DNA from: Burkholderiaceae bacterium
GTDB lineage: Bacteria > Pseudomonadota > Gammaproteobacteria > Burkholderiales > Burkholderiaceae_C
Assembly (NCBI GenBank): GCA_030123545.1
Contig: CP126124.1
Span: 2,480,001 to 2,544,000, forward strand
Direction of reading: 5' to 3'
DNA length: 64,000 bases
The position numbers and the translations under genes were made by a program. A model generated the notes under the pieces. That model saw only the letters and a program-made list of their open reading frames with translations, was not told where the DNA came from and did not search any database. The stretch's first letter is position 1, and each line of letters begins with the position of its first letter. This document shows positions 26,707 to 34,213 of the stretch, one piece after another.

Positions 26707-28559
26707 GTCCGCGCCTCCGTGCGCCTGCGGCCCGTTCTTCTCGGCTTTCTGTCGCGCGCGCCCTCGCCGGCGTAGGTCTCCATGAACAAGTACTTCTGCA
26801 TGTCCCAGGCGCCGGTCGGGCAGCGCTCGGCGCACAGGCCGCAGTGCAGGCAGACGTCCTCGTCCTTTACCATCACCATGCCGGTTGCCAAAGGGGGCGA
26901 GACGTACAGATCCTGCTCGGCGTTGCGCGCCGGCGCCTTCAGCCGGCCGCGCAGGTCGGACTCTTCGCCGTTCGCGGTGAAGGTGATGCAGTCCATCGGG
27001 CAGATGTCGACGCAGGCATCGCATTCGATGCAGGCCGGCGCGCTGAACACGGTCTGCACGTCGCAGTTCAGGCAGCGCTCCGCCTCCTTGAGCGCGGTGG
27101 CCGCGTCGAACCCCAGTTCCACCTCGACCCGGATGCTGGCGAGCGCCTTCTCGGCCTTGGTCCACGGCACCTTGTAACGCGCGTCGCCCGACACCGCGTT
27201 GTCGTAGCTCCATTCGTGGATGCCCATCTTCTGCGACAGCAGATTGACGTGTGGCGCCGGCCGCTGGCGCGGGTCTTCCTTGTGCAGCAGGCGATCGATC
27301 GAAACCGCGGCCTCATGGCCGTGCGCGACCGCGGTGATGATGTTCTTCGGCCCCAGCGCGGCGTCGCCGCCGAAGAACACATGCGGCACGCTGGACTGGA
27401 ACGTCCGAGGGTCGAGCACCGGCAACCCGCCCTCGTCGAACACGATGCCGCAGCCGCGCTCGATCCAGGGAAACGCGTTCTCCTGCCCGACCGCGATCAG
27501 CACCTCGTCGCATTCGATCAGCACCTCGGGCTCGCCGGTGGGGACGAGCCGGCGCCGCCCCTGCGCGTCGCGCTCGGCGCGCACGATCTCGAATCGCATG
27601 CCGGTGAGGCGGCCCCCTTCGTGCACGAACGCCTTCGGCACGTGGAAGTTGATGATCGGGATGCCTTCGTGCATCGCGTCCTCCTTCTCCCACGGTGAGG
27701 CCTTCATCTCGTCGAAGCCGCTGCGCACGACCACCTTGACCTCTTCGGCTCCGAGTCGGCGCGCCGAACGGCAGCAGTCCATCGCGGTGTTGCCGCCGCC
27801 GAGCACGATCACGCGCTTGGCCACGCCGGTGACATGGCCGAACGATACCGAGGCCAGCCAGTCGATGCCGATGTGGATGTGCGCGGCGGCCTCGCTGCGT
27901 CCGGGCAACTGCAGGTCGCGCCCGCGCGGCGCGCCGCAGCCGACGAATACCGCGTCGAAGCCCTGCGCGAGCAGCGCCTGCATCGAATCGACGCGGTGGC
28001 CGGCGACAAATTCGGCGCCGAGGTTCAGCACGTAGCCGCATTCCTCGTCGATCACCGATTCCGGCAGCCGGAAATGCGGAATCTGCGTGCGCATGAAGCC
28101 GCCGGCCTTCGCCTCCTCGTCGAACACCGTGACCTGGTAGCCGAGCGGCGCCAGATCGCGCGCCACCGTCAGCGACGCCGGGCCGGCACCGACGCAGGCG
28201 ATGCGCTTGCCCGCGCGGCGCTTGTCCGGCGGCACCGGCAGCGGCATGCGGTCGCGCACCGGGTCCTTCAGGTCCGCGGCGACCCGTTTCAGTCGGCAGA
28301 TCGCGACCGGTTCCGGCTTGGCGGCGTTCGCCTCTTCCACCCTGCCGCGTCGGCAAGCCGGCTCGCAGGGACGGTCGCAGGTGCGGCCCAGGATGCCCGG
28401 AAACACGTTGGACACCCAGTTGACCATGTACGCGTCGGTGTAGCGACCCTGCGCGATCAGACGGATGTACTCGGGAACCGGCGTATGAGCCGGGCAGGCC
28501 CACTGGCAATCGACGACCTTGTGAAAGTACGACGGATCGGCGCTATCGGTAGGCTGCAA
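26703..28559 (-). CDS. FAD-dependent NAD(P)H oxidoreductase with 4Fe-4S ferredoxin domain (GltD/KorC-like)
   Basis: This protein of 618 residues would move electrons between the 2-oxoacid oxidoreductase and NAD(P). The N-terminal Cys-rich Fer4_20 domain (CQWACPAHTPVPEYI, CDRPCEPACRRG) leads into two Rossmann folds: GAGPASLTVARDLAPLGYQV for FAD and VLGGGNTAMDCCRSARRLGA for NAD(P). The C-terminal part has two [4Fe-4S] motifs, CIECDACVDICP and CLHCGLCAERCP. I chose the TTG start at 28559 because AAGGAG lies 6 nt upstream and no ATG fits. An in-frame start further up is possible. It resembles KorC of Azoarcus. Confidence 0.85.
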   Translation of the reverse strand: MQPTDSADPSYFHKVVDCQWACPAHTPVPEYIRLIAQGRYTDAYMVNWVSNVFPGILGRTCDRPCEPACRRGRVEEANAAKPEPVAICRLKRVAADLKDPVRDRMPLPVPPDKRRAGKRIACVGAGPASLTVARDLAPLGYQVTVFDEEAKAGGFMRTQIPHFRLPESVIDEECGYVLNLGAEFVAGHRVDSMQALLAQGFDAVFVGCGAPRGRDLQLPGRSEAAAHIHIGIDWLASVSFGHVTGVAKRVIVLGGGNTAMDCCRSARRLGAEEVKVVVRSGFDEMKASPWEKEDAMHEGIPIINFHVPKAFVHEGGRLTGMRFEIVRAERDAQGRRRLVPTGEPEVLIECDEVLIAVGQENAFPWIERGCGIVFDEGGLPVLDPRTFQSSVPHVFFGGDAALGPKNIITAVAHGHEAAVSIDRLLHKEDPRQRPAPHVNLLSQKMGIHEWSYDNAVSGDARYKVPWTKAEKALASIRVEVELGFDAATALKEAERCLNCDVQTVFSAPACIECDACVDICPMDCITFTANGEESDLRGRLKAPARNAEQDLYVSPPLATGMVMVKDEDVCLHCGLCAERCPTGAWDMQKYLFMETYAGEGARDRKPRRTGRRRTEART

Positions 28560-28745
28560 GAGGAACTCCTTGCGCGGCACCGCGAGACGCGCGGCGGGCG
28601 CTGACAGTCTAAGCCTCGCCGCGCCGAACCGCGCTGGGTGTATCCCCAACGTGGTCTTTTCGCGTCAACGGGAGTCGGGGCCCTGGCGCAGCGCCCGAGC
28701 GGCCCGTCGGTCCGCCATCGGCGCGGCCGGCCGCTGCCCGTGCGT

Positions 28746-29207
28746 TCAGCCGAGCGCGGCGACGACCTCGGGCGGCGCCTGCACCAGTTCGATCAATACG
28801 CCCTCGCCGGCGATCGGGAATTCATCGCTGGCCCGTGGGTGCAGAAAGCAGATGTCGTAACCCGCCGCCCCCTTGCGGATGCCGCCCGGCGCGAAGCGCA
28901 CGCCCTGCGCGCTCAGCCATTCGACCGCCTTCGGCAGGTCGTCGATCCACAGCCCGACATGGTTCAGCGGCGGCAGGTGGACCGCGGGCTTCTTCGCGGC
29001 GTCCAGCGGCTGCATCAGGTCCACCTCGACCCGGTGCGGGCCATCGCCGATCGCGCAGATGTCCTCGTCGACATTCTCGCGCTCGCTCCTGAAACTGCCG
29101 GTGGTTTGCAGCCCCAGCATCTCGACCCAGAGCCTCTGCAGCCGGGCCTTGTCGGGCCCGCCGATCGCGATCTGCTGCACGCCCAGCACCTTGAACGGCC
29201 GGCTCAT
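28746..29207 (-). CDS. VOC-family protein, probable methylmalonyl-CoA epimerase
   Basis: This 153-residue glyoxalase-fold protein has two betaalphabetabetabeta modules. Context makes it the candidate epimerase between (S)- and (R)-methylmalonyl-CoA, lying between propionyl-CoA carboxylase and mutase activities. Likely metal ligands are Gln in VQQIAIG, Glu in RVEVDL, His in NHVGLW and Glu in LIELVQA. The first position is His in most epimerases, so the assignment is tentative. Its start overlaps the pccA stop by one base (TGATG). Confidence 0.7.
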   Translation of the reverse strand: MSRPFKVLGVQQIAIGGPDKARLQRLWVEMLGLQTTGSFRSERENVDEDICAIGDGPHRVEVDLMQPLDAAKKPAVHLPPLNHVGLWIDDLPKAVEWLSAQGVRFAPGGIRKGAAGYDICFLHPRASDEFPIAGEGVLIELVQAPPEVVAALG

Positions 29208-31255
29208 CACTGGTACTCCAGGATCACCTGGTCGACCGCGAGCGACTCGCCCTGCCCCGCGACGATCTTGCCGACCACGCCGTCGCGCGCCGCCACCAGC
29301 ACGTTCTGCATCTTCATCGCCTCGATCACCGCGAGCTTGTCGCCGGTCTGCACCGCCTGGCCCGCCTGCACCGCGACCTCGACCAGCAGGCCCGGCATCG
29401 GCGACAGCAGGTAGCGGGCCATGTCCGGCGGCGCCTTGAACGGCATCAGCTTGAACAGCTCGGCGGCGCGTGGCGACAGCACCAGCGCGTCGAGCGTGGC
29501 GCCGTCATGCGCGATGCGCAGCACCAGCGGACTGCCCGCGGTGCCGCGATCGACCTGGGCGGTGAACGCCTTGCCGTTCACGCTGCCGTGCAACCGGATC
29601 TCGCCGAGGCGCCAGTTGCTCTCTATTTGATAGCTACTCGCCCCCACCGTTACTGCACATGCGCCCGATTTTCCATAGAAATCCGTGACCTGCACCGGGT
29701 GCTGCACATGGCGTCCGTCCTGACTAAGCGCGACCACCACGAAGCGTTTGCCGACCGCCACGCGCCGCCCGTGCAGCTGGCCTTCGATCGACGCCGCGCG
29801 CTCGCGCGTCAGGCGGTGCGCGTAGGCGGCCAGCGCGACCAGGAACGCGGGGTCGGCGTGCGCCACGTCGTCCGCATGGAAGCCCTTGCCGTAATGCTCG
29901 GCGATAAAGCCGGTGTTGAACGCGCCCGAGACGAAGTCCGGGTGCGCGAGCAGCGCCGCCTGGAACGGAATATTGCTGCTGATGCCGCGGATCACGAAGC
30001 CATTCAACGCCTCGCGCATCGCGCGAATAGCGTCGCTGCGGTCCCTGCCGTGCACGATTAGCTTGGCGATCATCGAGTCGTAGTACATCGGAATCTCGCC
30101 GCCCTCGTACACGCCGGTATCCACGCGCACGCCGTGCAGATGCCCGGTGTCCGCCTGCCACATCGTCTGCACCGGCGGCGCAAAGCGCACCAGCCGGCCG
30201 GTCGAAGGCAGGAAGTCGCGGAACGGATCCTCGGCATTGATGCGGCACTCGATCGCCCAGCCCTCGCGTGCAACCTGGGCCTGGGTCAGCGGCAGCTTCT
30301 CGCCGGCCGCGACCCGGATCATCAACTCGACCAGATCGAGCCCGGTGATCGATTCGGTCACCGGGTGCTCGACCTGCAGCCGGGTGTTCATCTCGAGAAA
30401 GTAAAAATCCTGGTCCTTGCCGACCACGAACTCGACCGTGCCGGCCGACTGGTACTGCACCGCGCGCGCGAGCGCAACCGCCTGCTCACCCATCGCCACG
30501 CGCGTCGCGTCGCTGATGAACGGCGACGGCGCCTCCTCGATCACCTTCTGGTTGCGGCGCTGGATCGAGCATTCGCGCTCGTTCAGGTAGAGCAGGTTGC
30601 CGAAGCTGTCACCGAGCACCTGGATCTCGACGTGACGCGGGTGCTCGATGAACTTCTCGATAAACACCCGGTCGTCGCCGAACGAGTTGCGTGCCTCGTT
30701 GCGGCACAGATCGAACCCTTCGCGCGCCTCCTTGTCGTCGTATGCGACACGCAGGCCCTTGCCGCCGCCACCGGCGCTGGCCTTGATCATCACCGGGTAG
30801 CCGACGCTGTTCGCGATCTCGACCGCCTGCTCGGCGCTGGGAACAGCCTCGTTCACGCCGGGAATGCAGCTCACGCCGGCGGCCTTTGCCAGCCGCTTGG
30901 ACGCGATCTTGTCGCCCATCGCCGCGATCGAATGGTGCTTCGGGCCGATGAAGACGATGCCTTCCTCCTCGACCCTTTTTGCGAACTCGGCGTTCTCCGA
31001 CAGGAAGCCGTAGCCCGGATGCACGGCCTGGGCGCCAGTCTGCTTGCATGCCTCGATGATCCGGTCGGCCAGCAGATACGACTCCCGACTCGGCGCGGCG
31101 CCGATGTGCACCGCCTCGTCGGCCAGCTGCACATGGCGCGCGCCGCGGTCGGCGTCGGAATAGACCGCGACGGTCTTGATGCCCATCTTGCGCGCGGTCG
31201 CGATCACGCGGCAGGCGATTTCGCCGCGGTTGGCGATCAGGATCTTGGTGAACAT
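29207..31255 (-). CDS. pccA: Propionyl-CoA/acyl-CoA carboxylase alpha subunit (biotin carboxylase + biotin carrier)
   Basis: This 682-residue protein carboxylates its own biotin using ATP and bicarbonate. The biotin carboxylase domain starts MFTKILIANRGEIA and has the ATP-grasp loop KASAGGGGKGLRV and EMNTRLQVEHPVTE. The C-terminal biotinyl domain carries EAMKMQNVL with the lysine that is biotinylated. Around residues 525-548 the coding sequence contains a GCTAT-type repeat (29617-29684) that adds a variable stretch near YGKSGACAVTVGASSYQ. The beta subunit lies upstream, separated by a small ORF. Confidence 0.93.
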   Translation of the reverse strand: MFTKILIANRGEIACRVIATARKMGIKTVAVYSDADRGARHVQLADEAVHIGAAPSRESYLLADRIIEACKQTGAQAVHPGYGFLSENAEFAKRVEEEGIVFIGPKHHSIAAMGDKIASKRLAKAAGVSCIPGVNEAVPSAEQAVEIANSVGYPVMIKASAGGGGKGLRVAYDDKEAREGFDLCRNEARNSFGDDRVFIEKFIEHPRHVEIQVLGDSFGNLLYLNERECSIQRRNQKVIEEAPSPFISDATRVAMGEQAVALARAVQYQSAGTVEFVVGKDQDFYFLEMNTRLQVEHPVTESITGLDLVELMIRVAAGEKLPLTQAQVAREGWAIECRINAEDPFRDFLPSTGRLVRFAPPVQTMWQADTGHLHGVRVDTGVYEGGEIPMYYDSMIAKLIVHGRDRSDAIRAMREALNGFVIRGISSNIPFQAALLAHPDFVSGAFNTGFIAEHYGKGFHADDVAHADPAFLVALAAYAHRLTRERAASIEGQLHGRRVAVGKRFVVVALSQDGRHVQHPVQVTDFYGKSGACAVTVGASSYQIESNWRLGEIRLHGSVNGKAFTAQVDRGTAGSPLVLRIAHDGATLDALVLSPRAAELFKLMPFKAPPDMARYLLSPMPGLLVEVAVQAGQAVQTGDKLAVIEAMKMQNVLVAARDGVVGKIVAGQGESLAVDQVILEYQ
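29617..29684. repeat. GCTAT-type composite repeat inside pccA
   Basis: The motif TCTATTTGATAGCTACT is followed about 30 bp on by GATTTTCCATAGAAATC. The layout is like the other copies but more decayed. It encodes a variable segment of the carboxylase alpha subunit. Confidence 0.55.
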
Positions 31256-31265
31256 ACGCAACATC

Positions 31266-31613
31266 TCACGCGCAATTCGGAATCAATTCCGAAAAGTCAG
31301 GCCATTTCTTTACTGCCATCAGCAACAGCCTTTGCAGCTGCTTCGGCCCGATCATTAGTGCATATTGGCCAAATACCCAGCGCCCCTTGGCACCTTCCTT
31401 GACCCCAACCATGTAGTAGGCAAAGCGGTACTCAATGCGCTCTTTTGGCGTTAGGTGTTTAAGCCTCTGCAAACAAATGTACTTTTTGTGCTCCTTGCCC
31501 ACCTGAAATCCAACCGCATCTTCCACTTTAAAAGTAAAGGGCGCGCCTCGAATGTTCTTTCGAGTACTCGTCTTTCCAATGCCGAAATTTGGCTTACTCA
31601 TAGGTGCCTTCAT
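31266..31613 (-). CDS. Hypothetical protein between the carboxylase subunit genes
   Basis: This 115-residue basic protein (if started at 31613; a Met four codons in is also possible) is not one I recognise. It contains PKERIEYRFAYYMVGVKEGAKGR and KQLQRLLLMAVKKWPDF. No signal peptide or membrane helix is evident. Its DNA is visibly more AT-rich than both neighbours, and it splits a gene pair that is normally adjacent. It lies 5 bp after pccB and 10 bp before pccA, so it is probably cotranscribed. The base composition suggests recent insertion. Confidence 0.7.
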   Translation of the reverse strand: MKAPMSKPNFGIGKTSTRKNIRGAPFTFKVEDAVGFQVGKEHKKYICLQRLKHLTPKERIEYRFAYYMVGVKEGAKGRWVFGQYALMIGPKQLQRLLLMAVKKWPDFSELIPNCA

Positions 31614-31618
31614 CAGAA

Positions 31619-33151
31619 TCACAACGGAATGTTCCCGTGCTTGCGCCACGGGTTGTCCAGCTTCTTGTCCTTGAGCATCGCGAGACTGCGGCAGATGCGC
31701 TTCCTCGTGTCGTGCGGCGGGATCACGTCGTCGATGAAGCCGCGACTGCCCGCGACGAACGGGTTCGCGAAGCGCTCCTTGTACTCGGCCTCGCGCGCGG
31801 CGAGTTTCTCGGGATCGTTCTTGTCCTCGCGGAAGATGATCTCGACCGCGCCCTTCGCGCCCATCACCGCGATCTCGGCGCTCGGCCAGGCCAGGTTCAC
31901 GTCGCCGCGCAGGTGCTTGGAGCTCATCACGTCGTAGGCGCCGCCGTAGGCCTTGCGCGTGATCACCGTGACCTTGGCCACCGTGCATTCGGCGTACGCG
32001 AACAGCAGCTTGGCGCCATGCTTGATGATGCCGCCGTACTCCTGGCTGGTGCCGGGCATGAAGCCGGGCACGTCGACGAAGGTGATCACCGGGATGTTGA
32101 ACGCGTCGCAGAAGCGCACGAAGCGCGCACCCTTGATGCTGCTCTTGATGTCCAGGCAGCCGGCCAGCACCAGCGGCTGGTTCGCGACGATGCCGACGGT
32201 GCGCCCTTCCATGCGCGCGAGGCCGATCACGATGTTTTTTGCATAGTCGGGCTGCAGCTCGAAGAAGTCGCCGTCGTCGACGGTCTTCCTGATCAGCTCC
32301 TTGATGTCGTACGGCTGGTTCGGATTCGCCGGCACCAGCGTGTCCAGGCTCGGCTCGCGCCGGTCCGCCGGGTCGTCGCAGCTGCGCGCCGGCGGCTTCT
32401 CGCGGTTGCTCAAAGGCAGGTAGCTGTACAGGCGCCGCAGCATCAACAGCGCCTCGACATCGTTCTCGAACGCCAGGTCGGCCACGCCGCTCTTCGTGGT
32501 GTGGGTCAGCGCGCCGCCCAGTTCCTCGGCAGTGACCGTTTCGTGCGTCACGGTCTTCGCGACTTCGGGACCGGTGACGAACATGTAGGAGCTGTCCTCG
32601 ACCATGAAGATGAAGTCGGTCATCGCCGGCGAATACACCGCGCCGCCGGCGCATGGACCCATGATCAGGCTGATCTGCGGAATCACGCCCGAGGCCAGCA
32701 CGTTGCGCTGGAACACGTCGGCATAGCCGCCGAGCGAGGCCACGCCCTCCTGGATGCGCGCGCCGCCCGAGTCGTTCAGGCCGATCACCGGCGCGCCGAC
32801 CTTCATCGCCTGGTCCATCACCTTGCAGATCTTCTCGGCGTGGGCTTCGGACAGCGCGCCGCCGAACACGGTGAAGTCCTGGCTGAACACGAACGCGAGG
32901 CGCCCGTTGATCGTGCCGTAGCCGGTCACCACGCCGTCACCGGGGATCTTGCTCTCGGCCATGCCGAAGTCTGCCGAGCGGTGCTCAACGAACATGTCCC
33001 ACTCTTCGAAGCTGCCCTCGTCGAGCAGCAGTTCGATGCGCTCGCGCGCGGTGAGCTTGCCCTTCGCGTGCTGCGCCTCGATGCGCTTGGCGCCGCCGCC
33101 CAGACGCGCCTTGGCGCGCTTGTCCTCGAGTTGCTGAATGATTTCTTGCAT
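31619..33151 (-). CDS. pccB: Propionyl-CoA/acyl-CoA carboxylase beta subunit (carboxyltransferase)
   Basis: This protein of 510 residues transfers the carboxyl group from biotin to propionyl-CoA, giving methylmalonyl-CoA. N- and C-terminal carboxyltransferase domains are complete, with LNDSGGARIQEGVASLGGYADVF and GPCAGGAVYSPAMTDFI forming the acyl-CoA site. The ending RKRICRSLAMLKDKKLDNPWRKHGNIPL is typical of PccB. A short AT-rich motif (about 33171-33192) with CTATTAATAG lies upstream, before meaB. Confidence 0.94.
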   Translation of the reverse strand: MQEIIQQLEDKRAKARLGGGAKRIEAQHAKGKLTARERIELLLDEGSFEEWDMFVEHRSADFGMAESKIPGDGVVTGYGTINGRLAFVFSQDFTVFGGALSEAHAEKICKVMDQAMKVGAPVIGLNDSGGARIQEGVASLGGYADVFQRNVLASGVIPQISLIMGPCAGGAVYSPAMTDFIFMVEDSSYMFVTGPEVAKTVTHETVTAEELGGALTHTTKSGVADLAFENDVEALLMLRRLYSYLPLSNREKPPARSCDDPADRREPSLDTLVPANPNQPYDIKELIRKTVDDGDFFELQPDYAKNIVIGLARMEGRTVGIVANQPLVLAGCLDIKSSIKGARFVRFCDAFNIPVITFVDVPGFMPGTSQEYGGIIKHGAKLLFAYAECTVAKVTVITRKAYGGAYDVMSSKHLRGDVNLAWPSAEIAVMGAKGAVEIIFREDKNDPEKLAAREAEYKERFANPFVAGSRGFIDDVIPPHDTRKRICRSLAMLKDKKLDNPWRKHGNIPL

Positions 33152-33190
33152 GGTGTCGTTCTTTGGGATGACTACACTATTAATAGCAAA

Positions 33191-34213
33191 CTATGCGGAC
33201 TGAGCATTGGCTTCAATCAGTTTTCTTGCCGCGGTCGAGGCCGCGACCCGGCCTTGCACCACGTCCGCGGTGAGCATCGGCAGCAGCGCGCGCACCTGTG
33301 GATTGTGGCGGAACGATTCCTTCAGCCCCGCGGCTATGCGCTCCCACATCCAGGCGAGCGCCTGCTGCCTGCGCCGCTCGGCCAGCGCGCCGCTCGCTTC
33401 TCGCACGCGCCGGAACTCCGAAACCATGCTCCAGAACCGGTCCAGACCGTCGCCGGTCAACGCGGAGAGGCGCAGCACCTGCGGGTGGTGGGCAAGCTGC
33501 GCGTCGCGCGCCGCGTGCAGCGGTCCATGCCGCACGAACAGGCGCAGCGCGCTCGTGATCTGCGCCTCGGCGCGCGTCGCCGCTGCCGGATCGGTGTCGG
33601 CCTTGTTGATCACGACCAGGTCGGCCAGTTCCATCGTTCCCTTCTTGATCGCCTGCAGGTCGTCGCCGGCGTTGGGCAGTTGCAGCAGCACGTACAGGTC
33701 GGTCATGCCGGCCACCGCGGTCTCGGACTGGCCGACGCCGACGGTCTCGACGATCACGATGTCGAAGCCGGCCGCCTCGCACACCAGTATCGTCTCGCGC
33801 GTCTTGTCGGCAACGCCGCCCAGCGTACCGCCGCTCGGGCTGGGGCGGATGAACGCATGCTCCTCGGCCGACAGCCTTTCCATGCGCGTCTTGTCAGCCA
33901 GGATCGAGCCGCCCGACAGACTCGACGACGGATCGACCGCCAGCACAGCGACCCGATGCCCGTGACCGATCAGCAGCATGCCGAGCGCCTCGATGAAGGT
34001 GCTCTTGCCGACCCCCGGCGCACCGCTGATGCCGAGGCGAAACGACCGGCCGGTGTGCGGCAGCAGGGCCGTCAGCAGTTCGTCCGCCTGCGCGCGATGG
34101 TCGGCGCGGGTCGATTCGAGCAGCGTGATCGCCTTCGCGATCGCGCGGCGCCGCGGCATGGCGCCGCCGTGCAGGATCGCTTCAGACAACGACGCTGACA
34201 ACGCGAGCGCCAT
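33191..34213 (-). CDS. meaB: Methylmalonyl-CoA mutase-associated GTPase
   Basis: This 340-residue G3E-family GTPase protects and reloads the B12 cofactor of methylmalonyl-CoA mutase. The Walker A motif is GAPGVGKST. The family motif ETVGVGQSE and the GTP-base motif NKAD are present. The start ATG shares one base with the mutase stop (TGATG), so the two are translationally coupled, as usual for this pair. Confidence 0.95.
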   Translation of the reverse strand: MALALSASLSEAILHGGAMPRRRAIAKAITLLESTRADHRAQADELLTALLPHTGRSFRLGISGAPGVGKSTFIEALGMLLIGHGHRVAVLAVDPSSSLSGGSILADKTRMERLSAEEHAFIRPSPSGGTLGGVADKTRETILVCEAAGFDIVIVETVGVGQSETAVAGMTDLYVLLQLPNAGDDLQAIKKGTMELADLVVINKADTDPAAATRAEAQITSALRLFVRHGPLHAARDAQLAHHPQVLRLSALTGDGLDRFWSMVSEFRRVREASGALAERRRQQALAWMWERIAAGLKESFRHNPQVRALLPMLTADVVQGRVAASTAARKLIEANAQSA

